DNA of 16,666 nucleotides from Woeseiaceae bacterium (GTDB taxonomy: Bacteria; Pseudomonadota; Gammaproteobacteria; Steroidobacterales; Woeseiaceae). A program made the position numbers and the translations under genes. The DNA lies in the NCBI GenBank assembly GCA_013138675.1, contig WTCH01000186.1:1-16666 (forward strand), read 5' to 3'. Below are positions 1 to 6,838 of this stretch, one piece after another. The notes below the pieces were generated by a model, which ran no database searches, was not told the DNA's origin, and was given only the letters and a program-made list of their open reading frames with translations. How positions within the stretch are numbered: position 1 is the first letter of the stretch; every line of letters begins with the position of its first letter.

Positions 1-552
1 GCCGCCAGGTCTATCGCCGACAAGAAAGACCTGAATCGCAAACTCGAGTCGGTCGATCGGGAGCAACGTGACTGGGAAGGCAAGGCCGAACTCGCCATTC
101 GCAAGGGCCGCGAGGACCTTGCCAAAGCCGCGCTGGTCGAGAAGTCTCGCGTCGCGACGGCCGCCGAAGTGCTAAAGCAGGACTACCTTGCTGTCGATGA
201 AGGGCTGAGCAAGCTGAACGAAGATATTGCCAAGCTCGAGGCCAAGCTCGAAGACGCAAAAGCGCGGCAAAAGGCCCTTCTGGCGCGCCACAAAACTGCG
301 AGCAGCCGGCTTGCCGTTAGAAAGAAAATCTACGACTACAAAATTGACGATGCCATGATTCGTTTCGAGCAGTACACGAACCGCATTGACGACGTCGAAG
401 GTCGGGTAGAGGCCTATGATCTCGGGTTGCCGAAAGACCTGAACCATGAGTTCGCAAGCCTTGAGGCAGAGGACTCCGTCAGGGAAGAACTGGATGCGTT
501 GAAAAAACGCGTGGCTGGCAACACGGATGATGAAGACAAGAACGTCGCATAG
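1..552 (+). CDS. pspA: PspA/IM30 family phage shock protein A, 3' part
   Basis: The reading frame is open from the first base and ends at TAG 550-552, giving 183 residues without the N-terminus. E. coli PspA is about 222 residues, so roughly 40 residues lie outside the window, including the amphipathic membrane-binding helix. What is visible is almost wholly charged alpha-helical coiled coil: Lys/Glu/Arg/Ala-rich heptads, a central stretch LNEDIAKLEAKLEDAKARQK, then a helix with YDYKIDDAMIRFEQYTNRID and an acidic tail ending TDDEDKNVA. This is the ESCRT-III-like hairpin fold of PspA/Vipp1. PspA binds stressed inner membrane and, in enterobacteria, inhibits the activator PspF. Two PspC-domain genes and a PspB-like gene follow on the same strand, which supports the call. 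The promoter and any pspF gene are outside the window. Confidence 0.9.
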   Translation, partial: AARSIADKKDLNRKLESVDREQRDWEGKAELAIRKGREDLAKAALVEKSRVATAAEVLKQDYLAVDEGLSKLNEDIAKLEAKLEDAKARQKALLARHKTASSRLAVRKKIYDYKIDDAMIRFEQYTNRIDDVEGRVEAYDLGLPKDLNHEFASLEAEDSVREELDALKKRVAGNTDDEDKNVA

Positions 553-585
553 GGCCGAATCCGAATCCATCAGAAGGAAGCAAAA

Positions 586-879
586 ATGAGTCAACGCACC
601 TGGAACACAGACTACGGTCCGCTACGTGGGCTGTATCGCGATCAGGAGAGGGCATGGATCTTCGGAGTGTGTGCGGGCATCGCTGACCGGTTCAACTTTC
701 GCTTATCCACTGTGCGCATCATCGCCATCATCTGCCTGGCCCTGTTCTTCTGGCTGACCGCGGCGATATACATCGGCGCCACATTGTTGATCAGGGAAAA
801 GCCGCTGGTGTATTCGGGCAGGCGATCCGAATACGAGTTCTGGCGTCGTAACCAGCGCAACTACTGGAGACATTCATGA
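586..879 (+). CDS. Short PspC-domain inner-membrane protein
   Basis: This 97-residue protein has the PspC signature at residues 26-34 (IFGVCAGIAD region), followed by one or two hydrophobic segments (about residues 43-69) and a basic, Arg-rich tail. It lacks the long coiled-coil C-terminus of classical PspC, so it is a PspC-domain paralogue rather than PspC itself. The ATG at 586 has an AGAAGGAAG ribosome-binding site about 6-8 bases upstream. It begins 33 bases after pspA, and its stop overlaps the start of the next gene as ATGA (876-879), so the two are probably translationally coupled. By family it should sit in the inner membrane and take part in the PspA envelope-stress response. Having two PspC-type genes in a row is less usual than the single pspC of E. 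coli. Confidence 0.8.
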   Translation: MSQRTWNTDYGPLRGLYRDQERAWIFGVCAGIADRFNFRLSTVRIIAIICLALFFWLTAAIYIGATLLIREKPLVYSGRRSEYEFWRRNQRNYWRHS

Positions 880-1295
880 CAGTGTACGCATCCACATCGG
901 GACGCCACTTCGCTCGTGATGCCGACCGGGCTGTTCTTGGCGGCGTCTGTGCAGGGATAGCTGACTACTTCGGCTTCAATCTGCGTGCGACCCGGGTGAT
1001 CTTCATCATCGCGTTCTTTGTAGCGATGCCTTTCGCGGCAGTCGCCTACATAGCAATCGTGCTCCTCGTACCGGCCGAGTCCGGGCGGTATGAGTACGTA
1101 GTGGAACGCGAAGTTCGAAAAAGGCGCCGACGTTTGACGCGCAAGGAAAGAGCTCAGGTCGAAGACGAGGAGCGAGCCCAGGCTGCGGAGGCAGTCAAGC
1201 AGCGTTACCAGGCGCTTGATGAAAGGCTGGCTCGCATCGAGAAGTACGTGACGTCGTCGCGGTACAATCTTGACAGGGAATTCAGGAATCTTTGA
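876..1295 (+). CDS. pspC: Phage shock protein C
   Basis: The protein has 139 residues. The PspC signature LGGVCAGIADYFGFNLRATR lies at residues 21-40, followed by a hydrophobic stretch at 41-66. A very basic linker (RKRRRRLTRK, residues 81-90) leads to an Arg/Glu-rich helix. The last 26 residues (114-139, with the core RIEKYVTS and ending EFRNL) match, from memory, the conserved end of E. coli PspC (MERYVTSDTF...RFRQL). This is therefore the canonical full-length PspC: an inner-membrane sensor and anchor that captures PspA and relieves inhibition of PspF. Its ATG overlaps the preceding stop (ATGA) and has a GGAGA ribosome-binding site. The similarity between its end and that of the next small protein is discussed under findings. 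Confidence 0.88.
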   Translation: MTVYASTSGRHFARDADRAVLGGVCAGIADYFGFNLRATRVIFIIAFFVAMPFAAVAYIAIVLLVPAESGRYEYVVEREVRKRRRRLTRKERAQVEDEERAQAAEAVKQRYQALDERLARIEKYVTSSRYNLDREFRNL

Positions 1296-1326
1296 GATAC
1301 ATTAGAAACGAACCAGGGGCTCGATA

Positions 1327-1545
1327 ATGAATACGCTTTTTTACGTTGTCTGTATTGTCGCGATCGTGATGACAGCAACCACCATTGAGAAGCTCGTCAA
1401 ATTTCGTCACCAAAAAAACGCAATCGACGAGAAATCTGACGCCGAGACCGAGAGGCTCGATTTGCTGGAAGAACGAATTCGGGTTCTGGAGCGAATCGTG
1501 ACCGAAGACAAACATGATCTCCGACGCGAAATCAATCGCCTGTAG
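1327..1545 (+). CDS. PspB-like small membrane protein
   Basis: This 72-residue protein has one N-terminal hydrophobic helix (residues 3-20), a short basic patch (KFRHQK) and a C-terminal charged helix with LEERIRVLERIVTED. This layout, one membrane helix plus a coiled coil with an ERIxxLExI core, is that of PspB, whose E. coli form has RERIQALESIL. Its last 26 residues (47-72) also align without gaps to the end of the neighbouring PspC, with 10 identities. It begins 31 bases after pspC on the same strand and is probably in the same operon. In E. coli the order is A-B-C-D; here the PspB-like gene comes after pspC. An assignment as true PspB is likely but rests on short similarity; it could also be a detached PspC tail with its own membrane anchor. 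Confidence 0.72.
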   Translation: MNTLFYVVCIVAIVMTATTIEKLVKFRHQKNAIDEKSDAETERLDLLEERIRVLERIVTEDKHDLRREINRL

Positions 1546-1552
1546 ACAGGCG
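1537..1552. terminator. Short hairpin between convergent genes, possible weak terminator
   Basis: CGCCTG (1537-1542) and CAGGCG (1547-1552) form a perfect 6-bp GC-rich stem with a 4-base TAGA loop. The loop contains most of the stop codon of the PspB-like gene. The hairpin lies where that operon meets the convergent gene ending at 1561. Neither side has a clear run of T residues, so intrinsic termination is only a guess. Confidence 0.35.
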
Positions 1553-1560
1553 TCAGAAAA

Positions 1561-1932
1561 TTACTCTTTCGATTCCTGGACCTTTGCATTGTAAGCGCGA
1601 ATTTGCTGATTGAACTGCTCGCCGAGCAGTGCTTTTTCTTCATTGGCTGCGTCGAACTTCTTATTTAACATCTCTTCCCTGCGCTGCAGCACTTCTTCCG
1701 ACGGGCTGTCCATTTTTTCAATCGCGGCTTTCTCATCACCCTCGATGCAGTTGAGGTACTCGTCCACTTTGGCCATGTAATCCTGGACTGAATTTTTGGC
1801 CGCAATCAGCTCATCTTTAGATGCGGCGGACCCGTCCGGAATCGACGGACGTTCCGGGTAGTCGCAGGCAAAAGCGATTGACGATGAAAGTAGAAACAGC
1901 GTGCCGAAAGAAATTTTGATAAGTCTGTTCAT
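1561..1932 (-). CDS. Small exported helical protein of unknown function
   Basis: I do not recognise this family. The 123-residue product begins with a clear signal peptide: a basic start (MNRLIK), a hydrophobic core (about residues 7-20) and the cleavage-like AFA-C at residues 21-23. The bases before Cys23 do not make a good lipobox, so signal peptidase I cleavage is more likely than lipidation. The mature part is about 100 residues, hydrophilic and rich in Glu, Lys and Ala, with probable helices (around 48-60 and 68-118). Its only other cysteine is Cys62, which could pair with Cys23 in the periplasm. The stop is 15 bases from the end of the psp cluster on the other strand. No convincing Shine-Dalgarno is seen before the ATG. 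A periplasmic location is inferred; function is unknown. Confidence 0.7.
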   Translation of the reverse strand: MNRLIKISFGTLFLLSSSIAFACDYPERPSIPDGSAASKDELIAAKNSVQDYMAKVDEYLNCIEGDEKAAIEKMDSPSEEVLQRREEMLNKKFDAANEEKALLGEQFNQQIRAYNAKVQESKE

Positions 1933-2026
1933 GGGATGAGTTTTACTCTGGGTAAGCCGTGCTGGTGCCGGACAGGTTAAGGAATATCCGCGTATTTAAT
2001 CATTTTGCTGCGGCGGAGTGAAGTCG

Positions 2027-4108
2027 TCAGCCGAATAATGCCCGATAGGAATCGGTCCCGTCAGCCTGGGCGAGCAAGAGCTCGAGATAATTATCAGAAC
2101 TCATCGGTTCACCGAATAGCAGCCCTTGAACATAAGTACAGTCAAGTCGCTGCAGGAAGTTCAACTGGTCTTCGTTTTCGACGCCTTCGGCAACTACGTC
2201 CAGTTTCAGATTGTGGCCCATCTGTATGATTGTGCCGACAATCGTCGCATCGTCAGGATTCGACGCTACATCCCGCACGAATGACTTATCGATTTTCAGC
2301 GTGCTGATCGGGAACTGTTGCAAGGCACTTAACGATGAATAGCCGGTTCCGAAATCGTCGATGGCCAGGTGCAGGCCAAGTGCGTACAACTGGTCCAGGT
2401 GTTTGATCGTACGCTCGGGGTTCTCCATCATTGTTGACTCGGTGATCTCGAGCTCGAGTGATGTAGGAGACACCTCGTGGCTTCTCATTATCGCGCCAAT
2501 ACGGTTCGTAAAATTGGGTTGCCGGAGTTGTTTCAGGGACAAATTGACCGAGACCCGGCCGGGCGACAACGCTGACCGCTGCCATACTCGAAAGTCCTCG
2601 CAGACTTTGTCGAGGACCCACTCACCTATTTCGATGATCAGGTTCGAGTCCTCCGCAATTGGAATAAAGTCAGACGGCAGAATAAGGCCACGCTCCGGCA
2701 GCTCCCACCGAACGAGTGCCTCCGCGCCAAACACTTCACCCGTTTCAAGATTGTATTTCGGTTGGTAGTGAACAAGCAGTTCGTCGCGCTCGAATGCACG
2801 TTTGAGTTTGCTCTTTGTCATGAGGCGTTCGACGGCGGCTTCGTTCATTTGCGGGACGTAGTATGCGAAGACGTTTCCGCCTGCCTTCTTGGAGCTGTAC
2901 AGGGCTGCGTCGGCGTTACGAATCAGGTCGATGACATTGGGCGCGTCTTTCGGGTAATAGGCGATACCCATGCTCGCTGTCATGAAGACCTCGTGGCCCT
3001 GGACGAAAAACGGATCGGCAAGACGATCGAGAAGTCTCCTGGCGAGCTTGTCGGTTTCGGACTTGCCCTTGCCGCCTGGGCCAAGACCCGTGACGACTAC
3101 GGCGAACTCATCACCGGCCAGCCGACCAATGACCGAGTTGTCGGGCAGTGCGGCATTCAGGCGTTCCGCAACGGTCTCGAGCGTCGCGTCGCCGGCAAGG
3201 TGCCCGAATGTGTCGTTGATCTCCTTGAAGTGATCAATATCAACGTAGAACAGACACAATGGCTGGCTTGCCCTGCGAGCTCGTGCGATTGCACGTTGCA
3301 GCAGGTGCTGAAACTGCATGCGGTTGGGGATCTTGGTCAGCGCGTCAATGCGGGCGAGATAGCGAATGCGTTGCTCGGCACGCCGGCGCTCGGTAATGTT
3401 CTGCGCCGCGTAGATTCGATCACGTGACTCGACACCCTCACCGTCGACCACCGAACAGGTGTATGACACAGGAACAGACTCGCCGAACTTGCTTTCGAAA
3501 AAGGCTTCTTTTGGAACTCCGGAAACGCTGTCTTCAATCAGCGTGCCGCTTTTGGTCTTGTCGACGATTTGGTTGATCGATGTGCCGAACAGCTCGTTTT
3601 CTTCAAATCCCAGGAGAACCGTGGTTGCGCGGTTAATGCGCTTTATGGTGCCATCGGCCGAGGTCACGATAATGGCTTCGTTCATACCTGACAGGATGCG
3701 GTCGACGTAGTCTCGGGAAATGGTGGTGCTTTTCAGGCGGTCACGCATGTCGTTGAAGACGCCCGCAAGCCGACCGAGAGCATCACTCTGCGTCTGCAAT
3801 AACGGCTCGCCAAAATCTGCGTCACGCAGCTTCTCAGCCTGAATTCTCAGGTCATGGATTCGATCGGATTGTCTGCGAACGATCAGGACGATGACGCCAA
3901 GTCCGACAACCAGGGCGACGAGGCTGCCGCCTGCGATCCAGCGAAAACTGGTGCGGGCGAGCGCTTCGTGCTGCGCGGGCGAGGACGAAACAATTTCGGC
4001 GATCAGCCACGTGAAAAGGCCATAAAACCACGTCAACATGACAGCAGCGACGGCGATGCCGAGGGCCAGGATGATTAAAATGTAACGAGGAATTTTGCTG
4101 CCGATCAT
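2027..4108 (-). CDS. Membrane PAS-GGDEF-EAL cyclic-di-GMP signalling protein
   Basis: The 693-residue protein has two membrane helices (about 7-38 and 58-77) with only a short periplasmic loop of roughly 20 residues. A HAMP-like linker (78-128), a PAS domain (about 132-245), a GGDEF domain (about 250-415) and an EAL domain (about 430-680) follow. The cyclase signature reads AGDEF (331-335) instead of GGDEF. No RxxD inhibitory site is present just before it. The EAL domain keeps the features expected of an active phosphodiesterase: EAL (463-465), NLS (522-524), LEITES (553-558), DDFGTG (584-589), KIDKSF (605-610), AEGVE (640-644) and QGLLFG (661-666). It probably hydrolyses c-di-GMP to pGpG, with the GGDEF domain either a weak cyclase or a GTP-sensing regulator. 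The gene appears monocistronic; the upstream bactofilin ends 176 bases away. Confidence 0.93.
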   Translation of the reverse strand: MIGSKIPRYILIILALGIAVAAVMLTWFYGLFTWLIAEIVSSSPAQHEALARTSFRWIAGGSLVALVVGLGVIVLIVRRQSDRIHDLRIQAEKLRDADFGEPLLQTQSDALGRLAGVFNDMRDRLKSTTISRDYVDRILSGMNEAIIVTSADGTIKRINRATTVLLGFEENELFGTSINQIVDKTKSGTLIEDSVSGVPKEAFFESKFGESVPVSYTCSVVDGEGVESRDRIYAAQNITERRRAEQRIRYLARIDALTKIPNRMQFQHLLQRAIARARRASQPLCLFYVDIDHFKEINDTFGHLAGDATLETVAERLNAALPDNSVIGRLAGDEFAVVVTGLGPGGKGKSETDKLARRLLDRLADPFFVQGHEVFMTASMGIAYYPKDAPNVIDLIRNADAALYSSKKAGGNVFAYYVPQMNEAAVERLMTKSKLKRAFERDELLVHYQPKYNLETGEVFGAEALVRWELPERGLILPSDFIPIAEDSNLIIEIGEWVLDKVCEDFRVWQRSALSPGRVSVNLSLKQLRQPNFTNRIGAIMRSHEVSPTSLELEITESTMMENPERTIKHLDQLYALGLHLAIDDFGTGYSSLSALQQFPISTLKIDKSFVRDVASNPDDATIVGTIIQMGHNLKLDVVAEGVENEDQLNFLQRLDCTYVQGLLFGEPMSSDNYLELLLAQADGTDSYRALFG

Positions 4109-4284
4109 AATTATCTGCGCCGGCCCTTTTTCTTATAGTTGTCAGGGGCATATCGCCATATGTCAGTGTAGCATCGGCCGCGTCAGCGGACGCGTATTTC
4201 CACTATGGACTATTATTCCGGCCGTGTTTTGAGAATGTGTGCCGCATATGGTGAAATTGTGTCACATACAGAAATACCAGGCAA
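4109..4284. other. Intergenic region with a GC-rich hairpin
   Basis: These 176 bases separate the minus-strand bactofilin from the minus-strand c-di-GMP gene and should hold the promoter of the latter. I see a perfect 6-bp stem, CGCGTC (4179-4184) and GACGCG (4189-4194), around an AGCG loop. It has no T-run in either direction. There is also a small palindrome TGTGTCACA at 4259-4267. No promoter hexamers are convincing, and the ribosome-binding site of the c-di-GMP gene is weak. No open frame here looks coding. Confidence 0.4.
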
Positions 4285-4683
4285 TCAGTCTTCTTTACGT
4301 TTTTCAACAAATTCCAGCGGCTCGGATGGGCCGGTCGTCTTCATTACGCCCTCAACAACGGCACCCTCGGCGACTGCGATCGCCTCGCCTGACACGGTAC
4401 CGATGATGTGAGCAGAATCTGTGATCTCGACTTTGCCCGCGGCGATGATGTCACCCTCAACCTGGCCGGCGACGATGATGTCGGATGCCTTGACGGTTCC
4501 TTTCCAGAGGCCATTGGGGGCGATAGTCACGGTGCCGTCAAGATCACAGTCGCCGTCAATTTCGCCATTGACCAGATAGCTGCCAGTGCCCGAGATGGTC
4601 CCGGTGATCGTGCATCCTTCATTAATCAGCGTGGCCGAACTGGCAGACTTGTCGCGCAAGCGCCGCAAGCGAGTTTCATTCAT
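4285..4683 (-). CDS. Bactofilin (polymer-forming cytoskeletal protein)
   Basis: The product has 132 residues. A short basic N-terminal tail (MNETRLRRLRDK) precedes a core (about residues 18-115) of short Gly-, Val- and Ile-rich repeats such as TITGTISGTGSYLVNGEIDG and VAGQVEGDIIAAGKVEI. This periodic pattern is the right-handed beta-helix of bactofilins, with a charged C-terminal tail (EFVEKRKED). Bactofilins polymerise without nucleotide into membrane-associated filaments that help place cell-wall or envelope machinery. Many are encoded beside an M23 peptidase; none is visible here, so its partner is unknown. A neighbouring DUF2845-like gene lies 73 bases upstream on the same strand, so co-transcription is possible but not shown. 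Confidence 0.88.
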   Translation of the reverse strand: MNETRLRRLRDKSASSATLINEGCTITGTISGTGSYLVNGEIDGDCDLDGTVTIAPNGLWKGTVKASDIIVAGQVEGDIIAAGKVEITDSAHIIGTVSGEAIAVAEGAVVEGVMKTTGPSEPLEFVEKRKED

Positions 4684-4756
4684 AAAGGTGGTTCCATGAT
4701 TGGATAGAGAGCGCCAGAGCGAAGTCTACCTTCAGATAGGGCTACGTGTCAGTGCT

Positions 4757-5143
4757 TTAGTCCCGGTGGCCGCGACCCATCGTCTCGACAGAGACCAGGA
4801 AGCCGCCTTCGAATACCAGCCGGCGCATGAACTTTTGCGGGCCAAGGTTGTAGATGTATTCAGTCACCATCACCTCAGCCGGATAGGAGTAATAACCGGG
4901 AGAGCGGGAAATAGTCCAGCCCGGCACAGTGGGCCTGTGTGCACGAACGTCGACGCTCCGGACCGCATAACCGAGATGGTGAACTGATGCAGGTTGGCCG
5001 CAGATCTTGACGACCTCAAACTCGTGCATACCATCCTTGACGAGCTTGTTGCCACAACGAAATGCGGCGGCGGGTTCGGACAACAACAATGCGGCGGCAC
5101 ACACACTGCCGATAACGACAAATTTCTGAATTCGCAGTTTCAT
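4757..5143 (-). CDS. Exported DUF2845-like protein
   Basis: From the ATG at 5141-5143 the product is 128 residues. A signal peptide with a basic start (MKLRIQK), a hydrophobic core and AAA before Phe28 precedes the mature sequence FRCGNKLVKDGMHEFEVVKI. The CGN near the mature start (Cys30) and the later KICGQP (Cys48) are the pattern I associate with DUF2845, small periplasmic proteins of unknown role. The C-terminal half, with EYIYNLGPQKFMRRLVFEGG, looks like beta strands. A longer frame opens at a GTG (5182), but the ATG puts the signal peptide at the correct place, so I chose it. The gene is divergent from gshA, with 98 bases between the two starts. Function is unknown. Confidence 0.75.
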   Translation of the reverse strand: MKLRIQKFVVIGSVCAAALLLSEPAAAFRCGNKLVKDGMHEFEVVKICGQPASVHHLGYAVRSVDVRAHRPTVPGWTISRSPGYYSYPAEVMVTEYIYNLGPQKFMRRLVFEGGFLVSVETMGRGHRD

Positions 5144-5241
5144 GTCGATGCCCAGACTAACAAGCAGGATAATGGCATGCACGCACCGGCGCGACGCTTA
5201 TGGTAAAACAGCGGGCCGGACTTTGAAGAACGCGCCATCAA

Positions 5242-6837
5242 TTGACCAGGCGCTCGACAAAGAAGAACAATTTGAGCCAGATATTCGACAAACGTTTCAA
5301 AGCCTTAACTACAGGGGGCGTGTCACTGGGCGGCGGTCTTAAAGGTATCGAGAAGGAAGCCTTGCGGCTCGATCGGGATGGATACTTGTCGCGCAAACCG
5401 CATCCGGCGGGGCTCGGTTCTGCGCTGACCAATCGATTTATAACGACGGACTTTTCGGAAGCGCTTCTCGAGTTTGTAACACCTGTGTATTCAAGCACCT
5501 GGGAAGCGCTTCGGTTTCTGTGCGACGTGCATCAATTTGCCTACGAATGCCTTGACGACGAGCTACTCTGGATTGCGAGTATGCCGTGTCGTATTCCTGC
5601 GGATGCGGAAATCCCACTTGCCCGCTACGGAAAATCCAATGTCGGGCAGATGAAGACGATCTACCGTCGTGGCCTTGGTTTCCGCTACGGACGTCACATG
5701 CAGACGATTGCCGGAATTCACTTCAATTATTCACTTCCCGAATCATTCTGGCCCCGGTACCAGGCAGCCGTCGATGACGCGGGCGACGAGCAGACATTTC
5801 GCTCCAACCAGTACCTCGGCCTGATTCGAAATTTCCGCCGCTTTGGCTGGCTGACTCTGTATCTGTTTGGTGCGTCGCCGGCGATGTGCAAATCGTTCGG
5901 CAGCGGCACCGACGTGGGCATGCAGGAGCTCAGCGGCGACACCTGGTATGCGCCGTTCGGGACGTCGCTCAGGATGAGCGATCTCGGCTACAGCAACCAG
6001 AATCAGTCGCGTATCAACATATCCTTGAACAACCTTGATGACTACATTCGTGATCTGCAAAATGCCCTCAACACGCCGGAGCCTGACTACGAAAATATCG
6101 GCGTCAAGGTGGACGGAAAACACCGGCAGTTATCGGCCAACCAATTGCAGATCGAGAATGAGTATTACAGTTCGGTTCGACCGAAGCGTGTCGCACACTC
6201 CGGTGAACGGCCGACGGCGGCACTCAAGCGGGGCGGCATCGAGTACGTCGAAATTCGCTCCCTTGATATCAATGTTGACGATCCCGCCGGTATCAACCAG
6301 AACACAATGCGGTTCATGGAAGCGTTCCTTATTTATTGTCTCCTTGAAGAAAGCCCTCCGTTCGATGCCGTGGCCCTGGATGAAACGTCGCGTAATCAGT
6401 CACATGCGGCCAGAGAAGGCCGTGATCCCGAGTTCCGTCTCCTTCGTGATGGCAAAGAGGTCTCATTGAAGGCATGGGCGACGGTAATACTCGACAAAGT
6501 CAGCATGATCGCAGGCCGGATAGATGTGGCGGAGGGTGGGGAGTCTTATACCCAGGCAGTCGATTCGATGCGCGGCCTTGTCGATACCCCTGACGCGACG
6601 CCTTCGGCGCAACTGCTTCACGCATTGAAAAATAGTGGTAACAGCTTCTTCGATTACGCGATCTCGGTGGCGCGCGGCCACCGTGACTATTTTGCAGCGA
6701 TTAACCCGATGTCAAAAGAGCGACATGAAGAGTTCAGCCAGGAGGCAAAAGGCTCGCTCGAGCGCCAGAACGACATCGAAGCCGGCGACGAAATCAGCTT
6801 CGACGAATACCTCGAAAACTATTTCGCGTCGGAGTAA
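5242..6837 (+). CDS. gshA: Glutamate-cysteine ligase, E. coli type
   Basis: This enzyme makes gamma-glutamylcysteine from glutamate, cysteine and ATP in the cytoplasm, the first step of glutathione synthesis. The 531-residue length is close to E. coli GshA (518). Family blocks are clear: GIEKEALRL (35-43), LGSALTNRFITTDFSEALLE (58-77), SMPCRIP (113-119), ARYGKSNVGQMKTIYRRGL (127-145), MQTIAGIHFNYSLP (153-166) and IEYVEIRSLDIN (about 333-344). No ATG lies upstream in frame: a TGA at 5224 closes the frame, and the first start codon is TTG 5242. A second TTG at 5272, with AGAAGA five bases before it, is an alternative that would remove ten residues. A GTG at 5323 would leave too little before the first conserved block. 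The stop is one base from that of the convergent aminotransferase gene. Confidence 0.95.
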   Translation: MTRRSTKKNNLSQIFDKRFKALTTGGVSLGGGLKGIEKEALRLDRDGYLSRKPHPAGLGSALTNRFITTDFSEALLEFVTPVYSSTWEALRFLCDVHQFAYECLDDELLWIASMPCRIPADAEIPLARYGKSNVGQMKTIYRRGLGFRYGRHMQTIAGIHFNYSLPESFWPRYQAAVDDAGDEQTFRSNQYLGLIRNFRRFGWLTLYLFGASPAMCKSFGSGTDVGMQELSGDTWYAPFGTSLRMSDLGYSNQNQSRINISLNNLDDYIRDLQNALNTPEPDYENIGVKVDGKHRQLSANQLQIENEYYSSVRPKRVAHSGERPTAALKRGGIEYVEIRSLDINVDDPAGINQNTMRFMEAFLIYCLLEESPPFDAVALDETSRNQSHAAREGRDPEFRLLRDGKEVSLKAWATVILDKVSMIAGRIDVAEGGESYTQAVDSMRGLVDTPDATPSAQLLHALKNSGNSFFDYAISVARGHRDYFAAINPMSKERHEEFSQEAKGSLERQNDIEAGDEISFDEYLENYFASE

Positions 6838-6838
6838 T

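Noticed and set aside
172..594. A 140-residue minus-strand frame opposite pspA
   Set aside because: It is a shadow of the coiled-coil coding sequence of pspA and covers the start of the next gene.
2762..3427. A 221-residue plus-strand frame
   Set aside because: It lies opposite the GGDEF and EAL domains, whose motifs are complete on the minus strand; it has no recognisable domain.
4259..4267. TGTGTCACA palindrome as a CRP-type site
   Set aside because: CRP needs TGTGA-N6-TCACA; here the half-sites are separated by one base, so the spacing is wrong.
5144..5182. GTG-started extension of the DUF2845-like protein
   Set aside because: It adds 13 residues before a normal signal peptide; the ATG at 5143 fits better.
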